NCBI GenBank assembly: GCA_945928575.1
Contig: CAMENP010000002.1
Location: 1 to 64,000 of the forward strand
Reading direction: 5' to 3'
From: an uncultured Butyrivibrio sp.
Lineage (GTDB): Bacteria > Bacillota > Clostridia > Lachnospirales > Lachnospiraceae
Length of the DNA stretch: 64,000 bases
The notes beneath the pieces are model-generated. The model was not told the DNA's origin and searched no databases. It worked only from the letters and a program-made list of their open reading frames with translations. This document shows, in pieces, positions 43,686 to 53,276 of the stretch. How positions within the stretch are numbered: position 1 is the stretch's first letter; each line of letters starts with the position of its first letter. Position numbers and translations under genes: made by a program.

Positions 43686-44723
43686 ATGAAACAAAGAAAA
43701 TCAATAATATTCATATTGGCATCGGTAATGGCCGTGGGAATTTGTGCATCGGGCTGCGGAAAAGAAAATTCAGATATACAAACACCTGTTACCAATGAGG
43801 TGCCGACAGAGAGTGAAACTTATGCGGTCAACGAAAGTACTGCAGCTCCGAAGTCTGAGGAGGAGATAATGGACATGCTGTGGGGTGATGACCTGCATGG
43901 GTATGCGCAATTATATTATCCCGGATTCACATTGGGATATACAGAAGATAATGGCAGTTATTTAAGAACATACACTAATACGGATGAGCATATAGTGGTT
44001 GTTGAGAACGAGAATGCCAAGCAGGCACCGTTTTACGAGAATCAGAAAATTCATCTGTATAATGAAAGTGTGGATAAAGAGCATACAATATACAGGCCGC
44101 TTGGAGGAGACTCAGACAACGGCAATATGCTTTATGAAAGACTTTTTATGTATGATATAACGGGTGATGGCCGTGATGAGATAATAATAAGACAGACATA
44201 TTCTGAACTGGGCATTCATCATGATTATATATACATATACGATAAAGATACACTTGAGGAGATAAAAACTCCCGATAATATGGGAGAAAAGCTGTATGAC
44301 AGTTGTGTGGCTGATGTACAGATAGAAGCTAAGGGTGGTCAGACATATCAGTTTATCATTAATGATGTCAAGGGCAATCAAACTGTTTTCACGAAGTCAA
44401 TACCGGATGACATTACCGGTAAAAAATGGGCCGGCAGTGATACTTCCAGGGATGGATTAACCATTGAAGACGGTAAGTTGACTAATTGTATCGTCGTTGG
44501 ATATAATTATGACAATCATCCGTGGACTGAGGCTGTCGCAGTGATAAAAGGCTCATATGTATATAACAATGCAAGCGGAGAGTTTGAATTAACCGGGGAC
44601 TACAGCATCATGGATGCAACAGATCCAGCCTCCTGGAATATTCAATTGATGGATGAAGATTTGAGGGACAAGGCATTGAAAGAATATGAAGAGTGGAGAA
44701 ATTCCTCCGGCAGTCAGAACTAG
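43686..44723 (+). CDS. Predicted lipoprotein with a DxTGDGxDE motif (family 1)
   Basis: The 345-residue lipoprotein (lipobox ASGC) is a tandem paralogue of the preceding gene. Shared segments are the WGDD...YYPGF region, ERLFMYDITGDGRDEIIIR and the later IYDKDTLEEIKTP, which parallels INPYTLEEIKF in its neighbour. A weak ribosome site is seen before 43686, so translation may depend on the upstream gene 25 bp away. It is the last plus-strand gene of the locus. Confidence 0.83.
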   Translation: MKQRKSIIFILASVMAVGICASGCGKENSDIQTPVTNEVPTESETYAVNESTAAPKSEEEIMDMLWGDDLHGYAQLYYPGFTLGYTEDNGSYLRTYTNTDEHIVVVENENAKQAPFYENQKIHLYNESVDKEHTIYRPLGGDSDNGNMLYERLFMYDITGDGRDEIIIRQTYSELGIHHDYIYIYDKDTLEEIKTPDNMGEKLYDSCVADVQIEAKGGQTYQFIINDVKGNQTVFTKSIPDDITGKKWAGSDTSRDGLTIEDGKLTNCIVVGYNYDNHPWTEAVAVIKGSYVYNNASGEFELTGDYSIMDATDPASWNIQLMDEDLRDKALKEYEEWRNSSGSQN

Positions 44724-44735
44724 ATAATTGATAAA

Positions 44736-44767
44736 ACAGATGTGGCAGATGTGCCTGCCACATCTGT
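44736..44767. terminator. Convergent terminator
   Basis: ACAGATGTGGCA (44736-44747) pairs perfectly with TGCCACATCTGT (44756-44767) around an 8-base loop. The minus-strand side is followed by TTTTATC, so it ends the glycosyltransferase transcript and probably also the lipoprotein operon. Confidence 0.75.
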
Positions 44768-44787
44768 ATCTATAGAAACATTTCCGC

Positions 44788-45957
44788 CTAATTATCCTTA
44801 AGATGCTCCAATAACTCTGCAGCCCTTGCCTTCCATGTGTGCAATGCAAGGGCTTTCCTGCGCCCGTTTGCGGCAATTTCCATGGCTGCGGATGGGTCAT
44901 CAAGAATACCGGCAATATGCGAAGTCAACTCTGACATGTTATTCAGATCATAGAAGCACATCTCACGTCCGGTAAAGTTGTTACCGAGCCATAATGAAGA
45001 ATCGCTGAAAGTTACCGAACCGCAGAGCATTGAACTTAAGATTCTGTCGTGGCTGCCGTCACGAAACCATGGCATGACATTTACCGATATCTTTGAAAGT
45101 GCGGTTTCATTAAGACAATATTCGGTCGGCATAAGTGCCGTGCTTTCAGGATGCGAACCGTCCGAAAGAGTTATTGCCTCAAAGCCCTTACCGACTATGT
45201 GCAGATTGAAACCGGCATCACAGATGGCACGGATCACGCGCTCGCGCATATAGAATCTCACATACAAATCAATAAAAATCATATTATTCATAACCTGACG
45301 TATGTCGGATGGCGAAGCGTCGGGTATATCATTTAAGATGTGCTTAATACACACTTTTTCAATGGGCTGTCCGGGAGAGGATAGAAGCTCATCTATGATT
45401 CCGTGGTAGAATTCACTGTATTCCTTACCCGCACGTTCAATATATTTATCAAAATGAGAGCATGGCGTGAAATTTCCTGTGAAAATAATGTCATATTTAC
45501 GGTCATTGTATGCAGGAATGTTTTCCGGGGCAGAACCGGCAAGCGTCATAAAAAATGAATGGCGGATTTCAGGATAATAGGTATTGAGATATTGCAAATG
45601 ATACTTGTCGATGCAGACAATTGTCAGATTCTCATACCCGGAGGCGTAATCATCCGCATGGGTCAATTGGTCGTGGTAGTACAGCGGATGGTCAACCAGA
45701 ATGTTTATTATATGTATATTATAATTATGCCATATCGACCGGCCGTTGTCCGTCATATATTCATCTTCGCCGGATATGCCTATACAGTTGAAAGTGATGA
45801 GGCAGGTATCATCCGTTATATGGCTGCCGAGAGTGCAGGCATTATCATAAAATTCATGTGTATATGTGGTGTGCCCCATTTTCTCAAGTTCCGTGGCAAG
45901 CGCCGCGGAGAAAAAAGAAAGTGTTTCGATTTTTCCGTTAATAAATATAAAATTCAT
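44788..45957 (-). CDS. Glycosyltransferase, CgeB/GT-B type
   Basis: The 389-residue protein (MNFIFINGKIETLSFFSAALATELEKMGH...) has a GT-B layout. Its C-terminal half shows the CgeB-like block: LHIVGKGFE, LSKISVNVMPWFRDGSHDRILSSMLCGSVTFSDSS, and REMCFYDLNNMSELTSHIAGILDD, where a donor sugar-nucleotide would bind. The ATG at 45957 is chosen because homologues start with a beta strand; the upstream 20 codons are hydrophobic read-through. It is convergent with the lipoprotein operon and may glycosylate a surface component, by inference. Confidence 0.8.
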   Translation of the reverse strand: MNFIFINGKIETLSFFSAALATELEKMGHTTYTHEFYDNACTLGSHITDDTCLITFNCIGISGEDEYMTDNGRSIWHNYNIHIINILVDHPLYYHDQLTHADDYASGYENLTIVCIDKYHLQYLNTYYPEIRHSFFMTLAGSAPENIPAYNDRKYDIIFTGNFTPCSHFDKYIERAGKEYSEFYHGIIDELLSSPGQPIEKVCIKHILNDIPDASPSDIRQVMNNMIFIDLYVRFYMRERVIRAICDAGFNLHIVGKGFEAITLSDGSHPESTALMPTEYCLNETALSKISVNVMPWFRDGSHDRILSSMLCGSVTFSDSSLWLGNNFTGREMCFYDLNNMSELTSHIAGILDDPSAAMEIAANGRRKALALHTWKARAAELLEHLKDN

Positions 45958-46107
45958 ATCATTTCCGCCGTAATAATAATCTGATTTAATTATAATTACA
46001 ATAAAACATATTTTCAAGCCGGCTTTTTATGTATATTTTTATCCCGGAAAGCCATAATAAGACCGTGCGGAGAATATCCGCGTTATTATTATCAGGAGGT
46101 TTGGAAA

Positions 46108-46422
46108 ATGACTAATTTAGGATGTTGTGTCGAGAACTGTGTCCATAATGAGGACAATATGTGCTGCAGAGGTAATATTAAGGTTGACGGACATAAGGCA
46201 CATGATGCCGGAGAGACATGTTGTGCGTCATTTCAGGATTGCGGATGCCATGGAGCAACCAATTCCACGCACAGGCCGAATGCTAAAATAGAGGTAGCGT
46301 GTGATGCATCAAATTGTATGTACAATAACAATATGATGTGCAGCGCCGGTCATATTGATGTGAAGCATTCCGGCAATACCGTTCACGGCGAGACGGAATG
46401 TGCTACCTTTAAAATGAATTAG
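46108..46422 (+). CDS. Protein with two DUF1540 cysteine-rich domains
   Basis: The 104-residue protein consists of two similar Cys-rich modules: CCVENCVHNEDNMCCRGNIKVDGHKAHDAGETCCASF and CDASNCMYNNNMMCSAGHIDVKHSGNTVHGETECATF, each with the C-x4-C-x7-C spacing of DUF1540. A metal-binding function is likely from the cysteines. It starts after AGGAGG and ends at a strong terminator, as a single gene. Confidence 0.9.
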   Translation: MTNLGCCVENCVHNEDNMCCRGNIKVDGHKAHDAGETCCASFQDCGCHGATNSTHRPNAKIEVACDASNCMYNNNMMCSAGHIDVKHSGNTVHGETECATFKMN

Positions 46423-46429
46423 CATGGAA

Positions 46430-46467
46430 CGGGCAGAAGCTTCTTGGGGCATTCTGCCCGCTTTTTT
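46430..46467 (+). terminator. Terminator after the DUF1540 gene
   Basis: CGGGCAGAA (46430-46438) and TTCTGCCCG (46452-46460) form a perfect 9-bp stem, followed by C and T6. Confidence 0.95.
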
Positions 46468-46486
46468 CGTTATCGTAAAATAGTGC

Positions 46487-46514
46487 TTGCAAAATAATTG
46501 TTTTAATGTACAAT
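46487..46514 (+). promoter_or_regulatory. Promoter of the ABC-F gene
   Basis: TTGCAA at 46487-46492 and TACAAT at 46509-46514 have a 16-bp spacer, about 45 bp before the ATG. Confidence 0.55.
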
Positions 46515-46557
46515 TATATATGGAAAATTATGTGTGATAACGGAAAGGTAATATAAA

Positions 46558-48189
46558 ATGATTTGTGCAAACAATGTAACATTAAGAATTGGTAAAAAAG
46601 CATTATTTGAAGATGTAAACATAAAATTTACGCCGGGCAACTGCTACGGACTTATCGGAGCCAACGGAGCCGGCAAATCAACTTTTCTCAAGATCCTTTC
46701 AGGACAGCTCGAACCGAGCAAGGGTGATGTGACAATGTCACCGGGCGAGAGACTTTCGTTCCTTGAGCAGGATCACTTTAAATATGACGGTTATACGGTG
46801 CTTGATACGGTAATTATGGGTAATGAGCGTCTTTATCAGATCATGAAAGAGAAAGATGCTATATATGCTAAGGAAGATTTTTCGGAGGAAGACGGAATAA
46901 AGGCAAGTGAGCTTGAGGGTGAATTTGCGGAAATGAACGGATGGGAAGCAGAGTCGGATGCGGCAACACTTCTTAACGGTCTTGGAATTGAGACGGATTT
47001 ACACTACAAGATGATGTCCGAGCTTAACGGCAGCCAGAAGGTAAAGGTGCTTCTTGCAAAAGCTCTTTTCGGTAATCCGGATATCCTTCTTCTCGACGAG
47101 CCTACGAACCACCTTGACCTTGATGCTATCGCATGGCTTGAGGAATTCCTTATTGATTTTGAAAATACGGTTATTGTGGTATCCCATGACCGTTATTTCC
47201 TCAATAAAGTCTGCACACAGATTGCGGACATTGATTATGCGAAGATCCAGCTTTATGCCGGCAACTATGATTTCTGGTATGAATCAAGCCAGCTTATGAT
47301 CAAGCAGATGAAGGAAGCCAATAAGAAGAAGGAAGAGAAGATCAAAGAACTTCAGGAATTCATACAGAGATTCTCGGCCAATGCCTCCAAGTCAAAGCAG
47401 GCTACATCACGTAAGCGTGCACTCGAGAAAATCGAGCTTGACGATATCAGGCCGTCAAGCCGTAAGTATCCGTACATTGATTTCAGACCATTCAGGGAGA
47501 TCGGCAATGAAGTCCTTACTGTTGAGGGACTTACCAAGACCGTTGACGGTGTGAAGGTACTTGATAATGTATCATTTATAGTAAATCATGATGACAAGAT
47601 CGCGTTTGTCGGAGCGGATGAACTTGCAAAGACAACGCTCTTTAAGATACTTGCCGGTGAACTTGAACCGGATGCCGGTACTTACAAATGGGGAATTACG
47701 ACTTCCCAGGCATATTTCCCGAAGGATAATACAGCGGAATTTGACTGCGATGATACAATTGTTGACTGGCTTATGCAGTATTCTCCGGAGAAAGATGTTA
47801 CTTATGTACGCGGATTCCTGGGAAGAATGCTTTTTGCCGGTGATGACGGCGTTAAGAAGGTTAAGGTGCTGTCCGGTGGAGAGAAAGTAAGATGCCTTCT
47901 TTCCAAGATGATGATCATGGGTTCCAATGTGCTTATTCTTGATGAGCCTACGAACCATCTCGATATGGAATCCATTACGGCTCTTAACAACGGACTTATC
48001 AAGTTCCCGGGAGTTGCTCTTTTTGCCTGCCATGACCATCAGTTCGTGCAGACAACGGCCAACAGGATCATGGAATTTGTTAATGGCAAGCTTATAGATA
48101 AGATCACAACATACGATGAATATCTTGCAAGCGACGAGATGGCCCGCAAGAGACAGGTATACAATGCATACGGTGAGGATGAAATATGA
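46558..48189 (+). CDS. ABC-F family ATPase (YkpA/YbiT-like)
   Basis: The 543-residue protein has two ATPase domains and no membrane part; ABC-F proteins act on the ribosome. The first domain has Walker A GANGAGKST, a deviant signature LNGSQKVKVLL and Walker B LLLDEPTNHLDLDAI. The linker (about 245-300) is charged and helical. The second domain has an eroded Walker A, GADELAKTT in place of GxxGxGKST, but a normal LSGGEKVRC and LILDEPTNHLDMES. This pattern and the TYKWGITTSQAYFPKDN segment fit the YkpA/YbiT branch. It overlaps the next gene by 4 bp. Confidence 0.92.
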   Translation: MICANNVTLRIGKKALFEDVNIKFTPGNCYGLIGANGAGKSTFLKILSGQLEPSKGDVTMSPGERLSFLEQDHFKYDGYTVLDTVIMGNERLYQIMKEKDAIYAKEDFSEEDGIKASELEGEFAEMNGWEAESDAATLLNGLGIETDLHYKMMSELNGSQKVKVLLAKALFGNPDILLLDEPTNHLDLDAIAWLEEFLIDFENTVIVVSHDRYFLNKVCTQIADIDYAKIQLYAGNYDFWYESSQLMIKQMKEANKKKEEKIKELQEFIQRFSANASKSKQATSRKRALEKIELDDIRPSSRKYPYIDFRPFREIGNEVLTVEGLTKTVDGVKVLDNVSFIVNHDDKIAFVGADELAKTTLFKILAGELEPDAGTYKWGITTSQAYFPKDNTAEFDCDDTIVDWLMQYSPEKDVTYVRGFLGRMLFAGDDGVKKVKVLSGGEKVRCLLSKMMIMGSNVLILDEPTNHLDMESITALNNGLIKFPGVALFACHDHQFVQTTANRIMEFVNGKLIDKITTYDEYLASDEMARKRQVYNAYGEDEI

Positions 48190-50000
48190 TAAATGATTTG
48201 TGCTGTACAATTTCAGGTTCAGACAAAATCATAGTAGACCATACGGACAGTTATAATCTCGGTGCGCGTGCAACGACAGGCGGATGGAATTTCCTGTATG
48301 CCTGTGAGGCTGAAAGGCTTGGACTTCTTATTTATAAGATTTCCGAGTGCCGCAGGGCAGCCGCAGAAGGCGTAAGGCCGAGACCTTTGTATTCGGTTTA
48401 TGTGGACAGCTCGTATAAGACGGGGAATGTCTTTGCGTTCAATGTCCGCGGTGTAAAGCTCGGTGGTCTGGCATACTGCTTTGATAACGAAGGCAGTTAT
48501 GAGACTGACGCATATGCTGAGCGTGTGCTCCGCCTTGAGGGAGTGGATGGCTCGGAGATATTCTATGGTATGCTTGAATCGGGCAGATATGACTGGAGTG
48601 ACGATGTATCACTTAATATTCCACACGAAGATCTGATAATTTATAAATTACATGTGCGGGGATATACGAAGAATCGTTTTTCCAAAGTCCCGGATAAAGG
48701 AACATTTAAGGCGCTGGCAGCCAAAATTCCTTACATTAAGGAACTTGGAGTGACGGCGGTTGAGCTTATGCCGGCTTATGAATTTGTTAATTCCGGTGCC
48801 AACACTAATTTCTGGGGATATGACGGCGGGTTCTATATGGCTCCGCGCGGTGCGTACAGCGCCTCATATGGCAGACATGGCGATTATACTTATGAGTTCC
48901 GTGATACTATCAAGCAGTTCCATAAGAACGGAATCGAAGTATATATGGAAATGTTTTTCCCGCATGGAACCGGAAGCGGTTATATAGATGACTGTGTCAG
49001 ATATTGGAGACGTGAATATCATATTGACGGTGTTCATCTGATATGCGATGACAATGCGGCCGGAATTCTTGCCGATGACGTATTTTTAAAAGGCATGAAG
49101 ATGTTCTGTACGAACTGGGATAATCATGGCCGGAATGATGATTTATATGAATACAATAACGGTTTTCTGGAGAGCGCAAGGCGGATCATTAAAGGCGATG
49201 AAGACCAGCTTCAGGGGTTCCTGTATATGATGCGCAAGAATACCCCGGGCAGGCCGTCGGTTAATTATATAGCGTCCAATGACGGTTTTACTCTTGCGGA
49301 TGTGTATTCATACGATCGCAAGCATAACGAGGACAATGGTGAGAATAACCGTGACGGCGCTGATTATAATCTTAGTTGGAACTGTGGCGTTGAAGGCGCG
49401 ACGAAGCGGCGTAAAGTCATTGAACTGCGTAATCTTCTGATGCGCGATGCAATTACTTTTGTCCTGTGTGCGCAGGGAATTCCGCTTATATATGCCGGTG
49501 ATGAGTTCGGAAACAGTCAGGGTGGTAATAATAATGCTTATTGTCAGGATAATGATACCGGATGGGTTGACTGGAATGCACTTAACAGAAACCGCAGGTT
49601 CTATGATTTTGTCAGAACAATGATCGACTTCAGAAAACATCATGCATGTCTTCATATGGCGGATGAAGCGGGACTTACGGATTACAAATATTACGGACTT
49701 CCCGATGTATCATATCATGGAGACAAGGCGTGGTATCCTGAACTTGAGCATTACAGCAGACAGGCCGGAATCATGTATTGCGGTCAGTATGCCGGAGATG
49801 AGAATAATCTCTATATTGCGTTTAATATGCATTGGGAGCCGCATGAACTGGCACTGCCGAATATTTCAGGCCGAAGCTGGAGGGCGGTTTTAACCACCGG
49901 AATGGAAGAACTTCCGGATGCCTCACGGATTAACGAAGCAAGAACGGTATCAGTTCCTGCGAGAACAATCATAATACTTGAGGATGAAAAAAACAGTTGA
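48186..50000 (+). CDS. GlgX/isoamylase-like GH13 protein with lost catalytic residues
   Basis: The 604-residue protein keeps the overall debranching-enzyme layout, including HEDLIIYKLHVRGYTK, FWGYDGGFYMAP, NDGFTLADVYSYDRKHNEDNGENNRDG and IPLIYAGDEFGNSQGGNNNAYCQDN. The catalytic motifs are changed: DGVHLICDD (281-289) has Ile in place of the nucleophile Asp and His in place of the Arg; the usual EPWD is TNWD (309-312), losing the acid/base Glu; and the HDG of motif IV is NDG. It is therefore probably not a hydrolase but a glucan-binding or regulatory relative. It is coupled to the ABC-F gene. Confidence 0.88.
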   Translation: MINDLCCTISGSDKIIVDHTDSYNLGARATTGGWNFLYACEAERLGLLIYKISECRRAAAEGVRPRPLYSVYVDSSYKTGNVFAFNVRGVKLGGLAYCFDNEGSYETDAYAERVLRLEGVDGSEIFYGMLESGRYDWSDDVSLNIPHEDLIIYKLHVRGYTKNRFSKVPDKGTFKALAAKIPYIKELGVTAVELMPAYEFVNSGANTNFWGYDGGFYMAPRGAYSASYGRHGDYTYEFRDTIKQFHKNGIEVYMEMFFPHGTGSGYIDDCVRYWRREYHIDGVHLICDDNAAGILADDVFLKGMKMFCTNWDNHGRNDDLYEYNNGFLESARRIIKGDEDQLQGFLYMMRKNTPGRPSVNYIASNDGFTLADVYSYDRKHNEDNGENNRDGADYNLSWNCGVEGATKRRKVIELRNLLMRDAITFVLCAQGIPLIYAGDEFGNSQGGNNNAYCQDNDTGWVDWNALNRNRRFYDFVRTMIDFRKHHACLHMADEAGLTDYKYYGLPDVSYHGDKAWYPELEHYSRQAGIMYCGQYAGDENNLYIAFNMHWEPHELALPNISGRSWRAVLTTGMEELPDASRINEARTVSVPARTIIILEDEKNS

Positions 50001-50060
50001 AATATAAATGATAATATTATAAAATGATGTAAGACACATTCTAAGGAGGTATACCAATTT

Positions 50061-50618
50061 ATGGTAACAGCAGGTGATTTTAAAAACGGAATTACAATTG
50101 AGATGGACAACAACATCTGGCAGATAATTGAATTTCAGCATGTTAAGCCGGGTAAGGGTGCAGCATTTGTAAGAACTAAGTTAAAGAATATCAAGAGCGG
50201 CGGTGTGGTTGAGAAATCTTTCAGACCTACTGAGAAATTCCAGCTTGCCCATATTGATAAGTCAGCATATATGTATCTTTACAAGGATGGAGATATGTAT
50301 GTGTTCATGAATCAGGAGAACTACGAGCAGATTACTCTTTCAGAAGATAATGTCGGAGATGCACTTAAGTTCGTTAAGGAGAACGATGAGTGTAAGCTTT
50401 GTTCATATCAGGGCGAGGTATTCGCTATCGAGCCGCCTATGTTCGCTGAACTCGAAGTTACAGAGACAGAGCCGGGCGTTAAGGGTGATACGGCAACAGG
50501 TGCTACCAAGCCTGCAACTGTTGAGACAGGTGCTATGGTTATGGTTCCGCTTTTCGTTAACCTTGGTGATAAGATTAAGATTGATACAAGAACAGGTGAG
50601 TACCTTTCAAGAGTATAA
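50061..50618 (+). CDS. efp: Elongation factor P
   Basis: The 185-residue three-domain translation factor relieves stalling at polyproline stretches. The KOW-like N-domain begins [43 protein letters not shown]; the lysine at the loop tip PGKGAAF is where modification occurs in many species. OB domains follow, ending with the conserved [13 protein letters not shown]. It starts after AAGGAGG and ends at a terminator. Confidence 0.97.
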   Translation: MVTAGDFKNGITIEMDNNIWQIIEFQHVKPGKGAAFVRTKLKNIKSGGVVEKSFRPTEKFQLAHIDKSAYMYLYKDGDMYVFMNQENYEQITLSEDNVGDALKFVKENDECKLCSYQGEVFAIEPPMFAELEVTETEPGVKGDTATGATKPATVETGAMVMVPLFVNLGDKIKIDTRTGEYLSRV

Positions 50619-50657
50619 TCTTATATAATTTTCGATTTTTATAATCAGTTTTTCATT

Positions 50658-50705
50658 CCGTCATCGTGTGGCAGTGTGAGGCCGCACGGTGCGGTATCTT
50701 TTTTT
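50658..50705 (+). terminator. Terminator after efp
   Basis: CCG...CGTGTGGC (50658-50672) pairs with GCCGCACG...CGG (50681-50694), with one G-U pair and a small internal loop, followed by ATC and T7. Confidence 0.7.
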
Positions 50706-50793
50706 CTTATTTTTATGGAATCTAATTATTCCGATTTTATTTATTAAAGCATAATCCTTTGCCTGCCGGGGTTGAAATACAGAAAGGATTAGT

Positions 50794-51741
50794 ATGAATT
50801 ATATAGAATTTACAGAAACGATCTGTGACAGAGTCAGAGAGTTTTATCAGAATGAAGACTGCACGGTGGAGATACAGCATACACTTAAGAACAATGCGGT
50901 CAGTCTGTGTGCGCTTATTATAAGGTGTACCGGTGAGGAAGCGGCACCGGCAATATATCTTGAGCAATATTATGACATGTATAAGAACGGAACCTCGATT
51001 GAAGATATCATAGAAGATATCACTGATGAATTTAATGAGGCGATGGAAGGGTATGATATAAATTTGCCTGACTTAACGGATTTTGACTCAATCAAAGACA
51101 GCATAGTATGCCGGCTTATAAATACGGAAAGCAATAAAGAAATGCTTGAAAACGTGCCACACAAGGAATTCCTTGATTTATCGGTGGTGTTTTACGGCGT
51201 CGTTAAGAATGCTGAAGGCTCAATAGGGTCGTTCCTTGTTCCGGACTCGCTTGCCGGAATATGGGATATTGATGCGGAAGAACTGTATAGTATAGCAATT
51301 AATAACACATACAGAATATATCCGGTATGCATATCCAATATGTGTGACATACTTATGGAATATATGAGGATGGATCAGAATGCAATTCCGTGCAGTGAGT
51401 CGGAACTTGCGGATGAGATGACTTTGTCAATGTATGTCGTTACCAATACGGTAAGGACTTACGGTGCTGTCGGTATGATATGCAAAGAAGCGTTGCGTGC
51501 GTTTGCGGAGAAATTCGGAAGCTGTTATATTCTGCCGAGCAGTGTACATGAAGTTATTCTTGTGCCGGCAGCCGGATGCGATAATAATATGGTGAGGCAT
51601 TTTGAAAGGATAGTACAGGATGTGAACACCAACGGTGTTCCGCCACAGGATGTGCTTTCATGGGGAGTGTACTATTATGACAAAGAGTCCGATGAAATCT
51701 CAAAACTTAATAATGTTATGTCTGACGATGTGTTTGCATAA
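50794..51741 (+). CDS. DUF5688 family protein
   Basis: The 315-residue cytoplasmic protein matches the DUF5688 pattern, common in Lachnospiraceae: NNAVSLCALIIR near residue 34, YLEQYYDMYKNGTSIEDIIEDI, ICRLINTESNKEMLENVPHKEFLDLSVVFYGVV, and later YILPSSVHEVILVPA. Its function is unknown; it often occurs as a single gene, as here. It starts after AAAGGA. Confidence 0.85.
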   Translation: MNYIEFTETICDRVREFYQNEDCTVEIQHTLKNNAVSLCALIIRCTGEEAAPAIYLEQYYDMYKNGTSIEDIIEDITDEFNEAMEGYDINLPDLTDFDSIKDSIVCRLINTESNKEMLENVPHKEFLDLSVVFYGVVKNAEGSIGSFLVPDSLAGIWDIDAEELYSIAINNTYRIYPVCISNMCDILMEYMRMDQNAIPCSESELADEMTLSMYVVTNTVRTYGAVGMICKEALRAFAEKFGSCYILPSSVHEVILVPAAGCDNNMVRHFERIVQDVNTNGVPPQDVLSWGVYYYDKESDEISKLNNVMSDDVFA

Positions 51742-51776
51742 TAAAATAAAGAAAATATGCGTAATTAAAAAATTTC

Positions 51777-51805
51777 TTGCAGTCAGGTAAAAACTTTATT
51801 ATAAT
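51777..51805 (+). promoter_or_regulatory. Promoter of gdhA
   Basis: TTGCAG at 51777-51782 and TATAAT at 51800-51805 have a 17-bp spacer, about 44 bp before the ATG. Confidence 0.7.
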
Positions 51806-51818
51806 GAAGTACGAATAA

Positions 51819-53195
<1,377 letters not shown>

Positions 53196-53227
53196 GATAT
53201 CCACAAGATATATATAACGATTTCGGA

Positions 53228-53260
53228 ACAGGAAGTGCATGATTGCACTTCCTGTTTTTG
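53228..53260 (+). terminator. Terminator after gdhA
   Basis: ACAGGAAGTGCA (53228-53239) and TGCACTTCCTGT (53244-53255) form a perfect 12-bp stem followed by T5. Confidence 0.93.
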
Positions 53261-53276
53261 CATATAAAGGATTATT

